From: an uncultured Oxalobacteraceae bacterium
GTDB taxonomy: Bacteria; Pseudomonadota; Gammaproteobacteria; Burkholderiales; Burkholderiaceae
Length of the DNA: 11,824 nucleotides
Assembly (NCBI GenBank): GCA_946479705.1
Contig: CAMLHI010000041.1
Coordinates: forward strand, 1 to 11,824
Direction: 5' to 3'
Part shown: positions 5,419 to 11,824 of the stretch, piece after piece
Layout: every line of letters begins with the position of its first letter
Numbering within the stretch: the stretch's first letter is position 1
Notes under the pieces: model-generated
The model's input: only the letters and a program-made list of their open reading frames with translations
The model's database searches: none
Told to the model about the DNA's origin: nothing
Position numbers and translations under genes: made by a program

Positions 5419-6750
5419 ATGAACGACCGTGCTCACAAATTAGCTCCAAGCAAACATCACAAGGACCATCCCCACCACACGCCGCACCTTTCAGCGGCGC
5501 ACAAAACCACGGTGCAGGACGCCTACGCCCGTCTGTATGGGCAGATGCTCGCGCCGCTTGGCCTGAATGCGGACTCGTTCCAGCTGATGATGCCGGGCGT
5601 AACGTGGAACTGGGAAGCCGATGACGGCTTCATCGATCCTGCGCAATACAACTTTTGTTCGGTCATCCCGAGGTGGAGTGCCGCCGGGACTTACCAGTCG
5701 ACCGACGCCTTGTTCGATGTCGCCTACGGCCAGTTTCTGAACTTCCTGTCGCCCAGCCCGCCGCCCGCCCTGAAGGAGACGATCGAGCAAGCCCAGCAAG
5801 AAGTTCAAGCTGCCCAGAACCAGTACACCAAGGCGGTGAACGATGCGCATGTCGCCTATGGCAAAGATCCCTATGTCAGCGCTGGCGTTCCCGACTTTGC
5901 GACCTGGCTGACGAAAGACGGACTGTCCTTCCAGTCGGCAATCGCTGCAGCGCGCACCGAGTTGACCACGGAAACCAACGATTACCAATTGCTGGTGGCC
6001 CAGTGCGATGCGAACCTTGCGAATGCTCAGAAAGCAAGCACGAACCAGGCATATTTTGCAAATTTCGACAATGGGGGCAGCTCTCCGATGGTACCGAACT
6101 GGAACTTGTCGATGACCAGCGCGGCGTGGGTCGACAGCGTGTCCGGGGGGGCGGAGCAGGTAACGATTTCCTACAGTAATTCCCAAGCAGCCTATGATTT
6201 TAGCAATACCTGGGCCCAGGGCTCAGTCGAGATCCCGGACGATTTCTTTAGCCTGCAGGCGAGCGGCCAGTGGCAGTCGACCGACGAGTTCTATACCGAT
6301 ACGAACCTGTCGATTTCGATCACAGCGGCCATGACCACGATCGCTATTACGCCGGACCGCTGGTTCTCGCCCGTCACCGCGCTGGCCAATGGCGTGTACT
6401 TGCCGGGTAGTAGTGAATTCAAAAACGGCCAGTCAACGGACACGTTTATGTTCGGCGAGGGCGGCATTTTGCCCTTGGTCAAGACCGCCATGGTAGTCAT
6501 GTACAACCCGTCCATCACGGTCACCATTTCCAGAGCAACCTATAAATCCCATGCCAGCGCATGGTCGGCCGCGGGCGGCATCAGCATCGGCCCTTTCCGG
6601 ATCGACGGGGCCAATGGCGGCAGCTCCACTTCCGGCTGGTCCAGCAGCGGAGAAACCGCTTCCATTACCATCACCGATACCTCCGGCATACCGAAAATCC
6701 TTGGTGTGGTGGTGGCTCAGCCGATTACCGCGCCAGCAAACTCGGCGTGA
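5419..6750 (+). CDS. Unknown 443-residue protein with His-rich N-terminus, predicted sigma-54 target
   Basis: I cannot assign a family with confidence. The start is clear: GGAGA at 5409-5413 precedes ATG 5419 by about 5 bases. There is no signal peptide or membrane helix. Residues 1-28 hold eight histidines in a Lys/Pro-rich context (such as HHKDHPHH), suggesting metal binding or a flexible tail. Residues 30-110 are mixed and rich in aromatics (VTWNWEADDGF, VIPRW). Residues 115-205 are helical and probably coiled-coil, with a Gln/Ala-rich stretch at 117-148. From about 225 to the end, the protein is Ser/Thr/Gly-rich and strand-like, with RWFSPVTALANGVYLPG at 314-330 and a Gly/Ser run at 398-411. 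Only two cysteines are present (80, 196). It is transcribed away from the FHA/sigma-54 activator behind the TGACATG sites, so it is probably the main output of that regulator. Structural, secreted or toxin-like roles are all open. Confidence 0.88.
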   Translation: MNDRAHKLAPSKHHKDHPHHTPHLSAAHKTTVQDAYARLYGQMLAPLGLNADSFQLMMPGVTWNWEADDGFIDPAQYNFCSVIPRWSAAGTYQSTDALFDVAYGQFLNFLSPSPPPALKETIEQAQQEVQAAQNQYTKAVNDAHVAYGKDPYVSAGVPDFATWLTKDGLSFQSAIAAARTELTTETNDYQLLVAQCDANLANAQKASTNQAYFANFDNGGSSPMVPNWNLSMTSAAWVDSVSGGAEQVTISYSNSQAAYDFSNTWAQGSVEIPDDFFSLQASGQWQSTDEFYTDTNLSISITAAMTTIAITPDRWFSPVTALANGVYLPGSSEFKNGQSTDTFMFGEGGILPLVKTAMVVMYNPSITVTISRATYKSHASAWSAAGGISIGPFRIDGANGGSSTSGWSSSGETASITITDTSGIPKILGVVVAQPITAPANSA

Positions 6751-6760
6751 GCATAGCTGA

Positions 6761-6779
6761 CGGTCGGCCTAGCCGGCCG
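6761..6779 (+). terminator. Hairpin just after the 443-residue gene
   Basis: An 8-bp stem (6761-6768 with 6772-6779, one G-T pair) closes a 3-base loop, 10 bases after the stop codon. It is strong and GC-rich, but no T run follows. It may act as a terminator or as a 3'-end stabiliser. Confidence 0.4.
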
Positions 6780-6838
6780 CGCACTCGGACTGCGGCGCGC
6801 GAAGCGGCTTGTGTCCGCGCCGCCTGGTGTCCTGAATT

Positions 6839-6883
6839 GCAGATTCCTTGAATAAATCACGCGAGAATCGGCCAGATGCCGCG
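6839..6883. repeat. Intergenic repeat, copy B (matches 3566-3610)
   Basis: This differs from copy A at three positions only (6864, 6866 and 6880). It follows the stop codon of the 443-residue gene by 88 bases. Both copies lie in the same orientation, downstream of plus-strand genes with sigma-54-type promoters, and they bracket the activator and the 443-residue gene (offset 3273 bases). Copy B forms the left arm of the long inverted repeat at 6851-6950. Confidence 0.85.
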
Positions 6884-6950
6884 TCGCCAGTGCGCGCAAG
6901 GCCCGGTCTTGCTGTGCTCCTTGCCTCTGGCCGATTTCGCGCGATTTATT
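6851..6950. repeat. Long imperfect inverted repeat built on repeat copy B
   Basis: The left arm (6851-6876) pairs with the right arm (6926-6950): AATAAATC with GATTTATT, one mismatch, CGCG with CGCG, an A-T pair, one bulged G, then 11 uninterrupted pairs (AATCGGCCAGA with TCTGGCCGATT). The outer TTG (6848-6850) can also pair with CAA (6954-6956) past a 3-base bulge. The 49-base loop contains a further stem, GCAAG (6896-6900) with CTTGC (6908-6912). Such a structure suits a palindromic intergenic mobile element or a strong RNA fold. Confidence 0.75.
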
Positions 6951-7144
6951 GTTCAACGAACTAAGACCTCAGGAGCATTTTCAGAACGGTACATCGCTCG
7001 CGCTGGCAAACAATGCGACCAGCGCGCCGACCGGCGCCACGACCAGCGGCATCAACCGTGGCGCCACCAATCGCTACGATAGCGCATCCCCGCCCACCGG
7101 GCAGTCGTGCTCGCCATGGGCCGGCAGCGCGTTCAGCATGAGCG

Positions 7145-7157
7145 CGCCCTGAGGGCG
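7145..7157 (-). terminator. Short hairpin downstream of the rubredoxin reductase gene
   Basis: CGCCC and GGGCG (5 bp, 3-base loop) start five bases after the minus-strand stop codon. There is no T run on the minus strand. It is a weak candidate for the end of the rubrerythrin operon transcript. Confidence 0.25.
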
Positions 7158-7161
7158 GGCA

Positions 7162-8340
7162 TCATCCGTCCGCCGCCACCTTGCCCAGCGCTGCGGCAAG
7201 GTCCTGACGCAGCGCCGGAGTATGGTGCGACAGCCCGAAGCCGCGCAAAATGCCGTGCTCGTCGATGAAGCGGGCCACGGTGCGCTCCTCGTCGACCTCG
7301 CTGACCCATTCGCCACGGCTGCCAGGTAATGGCGGCGCCAGGGCCAGCTTCAGGCTCGGTGTCTTCACGATGACCGCTTCGGCCTTCAGCGCGATGGCCG
7401 TGGGGACGCCGGCGAGGGTCGCCGCGATGGCCCGCGCCGCCGCGAGCAGGGGAGCAACATAGGGCAGCACGGCGCCGCCTGCCGCAGTGCTGTACTCGGC
7501 GCAGTCGCCCAATGCGTAGATATCGGACGCACTGGTTTGCCCGAAAGCGTCGACCACAATGCCGCGCCGGGTCGCCAGCCCCGCCTGCTGTGCCAGTGCG
7601 ACCGATGGGCGCAGTCCGACCGCGGAGAGCACCATGTCGGCATCGACCGCACTGCCGTCGGCCAGGACCACCCGCAGACCCTTGGTGCGCCGTTCCACGC
7701 TGCTGGCGGTGGTCCCCAGCCTGAGCGTGATCGGATGGGGAAGCCACGCTTGCATCAGCGCGGCCGACAAGCTCGGTGCCGCCAAGGCCGCCAGCGGACG
7801 CGGATTGGGATCGATGAGCGTGACGCGGTGGCCGCCGGCGACCAAGTCGTCGGCAAATTCGCAGCCGATCAGGCCAGCGCCGAGGATCGCGACATGCGCG
7901 CCCGCGCCGGCCTCGGCCAGCCGGCCGCGCATCAGCGTATAGTCGTCCAGGTGGTTGACCGAGATGACGTCGGCAGTCCCGTCGCCACCTAAGGGCACGC
8001 GGATCGGATCGGCCCCCAGGGCCAGCACCAATTGCCGGTAGCCGATCGACCCGTGGCTGGTCTCGATGCGGCGGGCGGCATGGTTGATGGCATTGACGCG
8101 CACCCGTGTCAACACGGTCGCATCCAGTTGGGCGGCCATCTGCTCGGCGCTCTGCGAAACCAGCTGCGGCGCGTGCTTGCCCAAGGCGAATGCATTCGAC
8201 AGCATTGGCTTGGCATAGGCGCTTCCAGCGTCGCTCGAGACCAGCAGCAGCGCCGTTGCCTTGTCGAGCTTACGAAATTCGCGCGCCAGGCCGTAGGCCG
8301 CCATGCCGGCGCCGACGATGACGATGGGAGCGGCGCCCAT
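7162..8340 (-). CDS. FAD-dependent rubredoxin-NAD(P)+ reductase
   Basis: This 392-residue flavoprotein of the pyridine nucleotide-disulfide oxidoreductase superfamily moves electrons from NAD(P)H through FAD to rubredoxin. The N-terminal FAD site is VIVGAGMAAYGLA (about 7-19). The NAD(P)H Rossmann motif is VAILGAGLIGCEFA (150-163), followed by VTLID. The second FAD motif, TSASDIYALGDCAEY (269-283), has the expected Asp279. The length fits AlkT/RubB-type single reductases (about 380-400 residues), and no fused rubredoxin is present. The ATG at 8340 is one base after the rubredoxin stop, so translation is probably coupled. As the last gene of the operon, its partner is almost certainly the rubredoxin next door. 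Which of NADH or NADPH it prefers cannot be read from the sequence. Confidence 0.9.
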   Translation of the reverse strand: MGAAPIVIVGAGMAAYGLAREFRKLDKATALLLVSSDAGSAYAKPMLSNAFALGKHAPQLVSQSAEQMAAQLDATVLTRVRVNAINHAARRIETSHGSIGYRQLVLALGADPIRVPLGGDGTADVISVNHLDDYTLMRGRLAEAGAGAHVAILGAGLIGCEFADDLVAGGHRVTLIDPNPRPLAALAAPSLSAALMQAWLPHPITLRLGTTASSVERRTKGLRVVLADGSAVDADMVLSAVGLRPSVALAQQAGLATRRGIVVDAFGQTSASDIYALGDCAEYSTAAGGAVLPYVAPLLAAARAIAATLAGVPTAIALKAEAVIVKTPSLKLALAPPLPGSRGEWVSEVDEERTVARFIDEHGILRGFGLSHHTPALRQDLAAALGKVAADG

Positions 8341-8341
8341 G

Positions 8342-8506
8342 TCAGAGCTCGACCATCTCGAAGTCGGACTTGGCCACGCCGCAGTCGGGGCAGGCCCAGT
8401 CTTCGGGAATGTCGGTCCAGCGGGTGCCGGCGGCGATGCCTTCGTCCGGCATGCCGATGGCTTCGTCGTAGATGAAGCCGCATACGATGCATTGGTAGGT
8501 TTTCAT
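8342..8506 (-). CDS. Rubredoxin (54 residues)
   Basis: This small one-iron electron carrier begins [18 protein letters not shown]. Its four iron ligands are Cys6, Cys9, Cys39 and Cys42, in the CxxCG and CPDCG knuckles that define the family. The conserved aromatics (Tyr4, Tyr13, Trp30, Trp37) and the [16 protein letters not shown] stretch are present. At 54 residues it has the standard length. GAGG lies about 6 bases before the ATG (8506). It sits between rubrerythrin (33-base gap) and the reductase (1-base gap), so it should shuttle electrons between them. The protein is cytoplasmic. Confidence 0.97.
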   Translation of the reverse strand: MKTYQCIVCGFIYDEAIGMPDEGIAAGTRWTDIPEDWACPDCGVAKSDFEMVEL

Positions 8507-8539
8507 GGTGGTCCTCGCTTTCTTATCGTGGTGATGGGT

Positions 8540-9019
8540 TCAGGCGGCGTTGAGCTTGTCCAGCGCGGCCTTGTAGTGGTTGGCGTGGCGCTCTTCGACA
8601 TTGGCCAGCGCGGCGAAGCGCTTGGCGGCGATTTCCAGGGTGCGCTTGAACTGGGCGGCGTGCACTTTCGATTCCTCGATCTGCTCGTCGTACTCGGCCA
8701 CGGCGGCGCTGTTGCCTTCCTCGATGGCAAGGTGGCGGAACTTCGGATACATCTCCGTGTATTCGTAGGTCTCGCCCTCGATGGCGATTTCCAGGGCGCG
8801 CGCCGGGGTCATCCGGTCTTTCGGGTAGAGCAGGTCGAGATGGCCGAAAGCGTGCATGACTTCCTGGTCGGCGGTCGCCTCGAAGGCTTCGGCCACCTCG
8901 ATGGCGCCGGCGGCGCGGGCCAGCTTGGCGAAGTAGCGGTATTTGATGTGGGCCATCGATTCGCCGGCGAAGGCGGCTTCGAGGTTCTCGATCGTGACGG
9001 ACTTGATGTTGCTGGCCAT
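8540..9019 (-). CDS. Rubrerythrin, diiron peroxidase without a rubredoxin domain
   Basis: This four-helix-bundle non-haem diiron protein reduces hydrogen peroxide to water in the cytoplasm. From the chosen start it has 159 residues. Expected ligands are visible: Glu20 (AGESMAHIKY), Glu53 and His56 (QEVMH, 52-56), the Glu cluster at 81-89 (EGETYEYTE) and EESKVH (115-120). The C-terminus ends in ordinary helix (KAALDKLNAA) and lacks the CxxC knuckles of classical rubrerythrins, so it depends on a separate rubredoxin, which the next gene provides. ATG 9019 was chosen because GGGAGA lies 5 bases upstream and the family-like sequence MASNIKSVTIENL begins there. The in-frame ATG at 9055 overlaps the predicted -10 box. 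The operon probably protects against peroxide under low oxygen. Confidence 0.95.
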   Translation of the reverse strand: MASNIKSVTIENLEAAFAGESMAHIKYRYFAKLARAAGAIEVAEAFEATADQEVMHAFGHLDLLYPKDRMTPARALEIAIEGETYEYTEMYPKFRHLAIEEGNSAAVAEYDEQIEESKVHAAQFKRTLEIAAKRFAALANVEERHANHYKAALDKLNAA

Positions 9020-9050
9020 GCTGTTCTCCCAGTGCGGTTGCGATGGAAGA

Positions 9051-9079
9051 ATCATAGCTAAAATAAATTGATCGTGAAA
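9051..9079 (-). promoter_or_regulatory. Predicted sigma-70 promoter of the rubrerythrin operon
   Basis: On the minus strand a TATGAT -10 box (9056-9051) is preceded, after 17 bases, by TTTCAC (9079-9074), which is a poor -35. The start would fall near 9044, leaving a leader of about 25 bases that contains the ribosome binding site. The weak -35 box suggests an activator. The tandem repeats at 9065-9103 overlap the spacer and -35. Confidence 0.5.
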
Positions 9080-9103
9080 ATTGATAGTTTAAATTGATGC
9101 GAT
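9065..9103. repeat. Three tandem 13-bp units sharing AAATTGAT
   Basis: AAATTGAT occurs at 9065-9072, 9078-9085 and 9091-9098, exactly 13 bases apart; the five bases between copies vary. A second pair, GATAGTTT at 9083-9090 and 9101-9108, overlaps. The array covers the -35 side of the rubrerythrin promoter and is AT-rich in a GC-rich genome. It looks like a multi-site operator for a regulator of the rubrerythrin operon or of maeB. The regulator is not identifiable. Confidence 0.65.
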
Positions 9104-9175
9104 AGTTTTTCTCATCGTTGCGATGAAAAATCGGCGGATTTCGCCACTCGAACCGGTGTAGGTGAAATTACGTAA

Positions 9176-9203
9176 TGGTCAACAACTTATCGTCTGCTAG
9201 AAT
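9176..9203 (+). promoter_or_regulatory. Predicted sigma-70 promoter of maeB
   Basis: TGGTCA (9176-9181, four of six matches to TTGACA) and TAGAAT (9198-9203) are separated by 16 bases. Transcription would start near 9210, about 32 bases before the maeB ATG. GGAAGG (9226-9231) in the leader is the likely ribosome binding site. Confidence 0.5.
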
Positions 9204-9241
9204 CATGGGCCTCCCCGCATCAATTGGAAGGCCCCATCAGC

Positions 9242-11554
<2,313 letters not shown>

Positions 11555-11579
11555 GAACCTGAGCGGCGGCGTCCCAAAG

Positions 11580-11613
11580 GCGGCCGGTTCCCCGCGGAAC
11601 TGGCCGCTTTTTT
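11580..11613 (+). terminator. Rho-independent terminator of maeB
   Basis: A 12-bp GC-rich stem (11580-11591 with 11596-11607, one G-T pair) closes a 4-base loop and is followed directly by six T (11608-11613). It lies 25 bases after the maeB stop. Confidence 0.92.
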
Positions 11614-11824
11614 CATGGTGGCGCCCGATTTTGCGACCAATTGCGCACACTTCAATACATCTCAATACACACGTAACAAACCGTAATGCGGAACCGTGCG
11701 CGCATGAATTCAAGGCATAATGATCTCAAATTAGTTATTGATATTGCACGACTTTCTTGTTGAGCGCGGGGTAGTAAAGTCGCATCTGTTACAATGCTGC
11801 GTTGTTAAAACGCCCATTTGGCAT
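11614..11824. other. Intergenic region leading to a gene beyond the window
   Basis: No gene is visible. The region turns AT-rich after about 11640. It contains a direct repeat TCAATACA at 11652-11659 and 11662-11669 (10-base period) and a likely promoter near 11787-11795. The gene they serve lies outside the window. Confidence 0.6.
11787..11795 (+). promoter_or_regulatory. Extended -10 promoter for a downstream gene
   Basis: TGTTACAAT is an extended -10 element (TG, one base, TACAAT). There is no clear -35 at 16-18 bases, as is common with extended -10 promoters. Transcription would start near 11802 and run rightward out of the window. Confidence 0.5.

Larger units (their letters stand above)
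6751..7161. other. Intergenic region without a convincing gene
   Basis: This 411-base stretch separates the 443-residue gene from the end of the reductase gene on the other strand. It holds a hairpin at 6761-6779, repeat copy B with its long inverted arm (6839-6950), and a small hairpin CGCCC-TGA-GGGCG (7145-7157) that could end the minus-strand operon. A 67-codon plus-strand frame opens at TTG 6949 and ends at 7152. An AGGAG (6969-6973) occurs inside it but no start codon follows at a usable distance, so it is not called as a gene. Confidence 0.6.

Noticed and set aside
6839..6960. Integron attC-like recombination site
   Set aside because: The hairpin is suggestive, but the paired RYYYAAC and GTTRRRY core sites are not present at its ends, and there is no integrase or cassette array.
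9020..9055. Upstream ATG at 9055 as start of rubrerythrin
   Set aside because: It overlaps the predicted -10 box, and the extra residues do not resemble the family. ATG 9019 has a clear ribosome binding site.
9054..9105. OxyR site built from the ATAG copies at 9054, 9084 and 9102
   Set aside because: The spacings are 30 and 18 bases and the CTAT partners are missing, so the OxyR tetranucleotide pattern is not met.

Overview
The window is GC-rich (by eye well above 60%) and carries a housekeeping frame typical of a betaproteobacterium, most likely the Oxalobacteraceae (Massilia/Duganella/Janthinobacterium type). The frame consists of thiL, a fused NADP-malic enzyme (maeB), and a rubrerythrin-rubredoxin-reductase operon. 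The family assignment rests on protein character and general recollection, not on a search.

Layout. (1) 1-799, minus: the N-terminal four-fifths of thiamine-monophosphate kinase (thiL), cut by the window edge. (2) 897-3056, plus: a membrane-anchored Ser/Thr kinase with a long TPR C-terminus. (3) 3120-3527, plus: a 135-residue protein of unknown function, with its own near-consensus sigma-54 promoter in the 63-bp gap behind the kinase. (4) 3655-5175, minus: a sigma-54 activator with an N-terminal FHA domain, an AAA+ domain and two Fis-like C-terminal helices. (5) 5176-5418: a divergent control region with two inverted pairs of the half-site TGACATG and a second sigma-54-like promoter. (6) 5419-6750, plus: a 443-residue unknown protein with a His-rich N-terminus. 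(7) 6751-7161: no convincing gene, but one copy of an intergenic repeat that also lies at 3566-3610, here forming a long imperfect hairpin. (8) 7162-9019, minus: the rubrerythrin, rubredoxin (54 aa) and rubredoxin reductase operon. (9) 9020-9241: divergent promoters, with three tandem 13-bp repeats over the rubrerythrin promoter. (10) 9242-11554, plus: maeB, closed by a strong intrinsic terminator. (11) 11555-11824: an intergenic region carrying a promoter for a gene beyond the window.

The most interesting part is 897 to about 6955. A kinase, a regulator with a phosphothreonine-binding (FHA) domain, two sigma-54-type promoters and two unknown proteins behind those promoters form what looks like a self-contained pathway. 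The kinase would sense a signal and phosphorylate a partner (possibly the activator itself), the FHA domain would read the phosphothreonine, and the activator bound to the TGACATG sites would switch on the two unknown effectors through sigma-54 polymerase. This is inference from domains and DNA sites, but the DNA evidence is specific.

The rubrerythrin operon is a separate, well-understood unit: NAD(P)H to reductase to rubredoxin to rubrerythrin, reducing peroxide.
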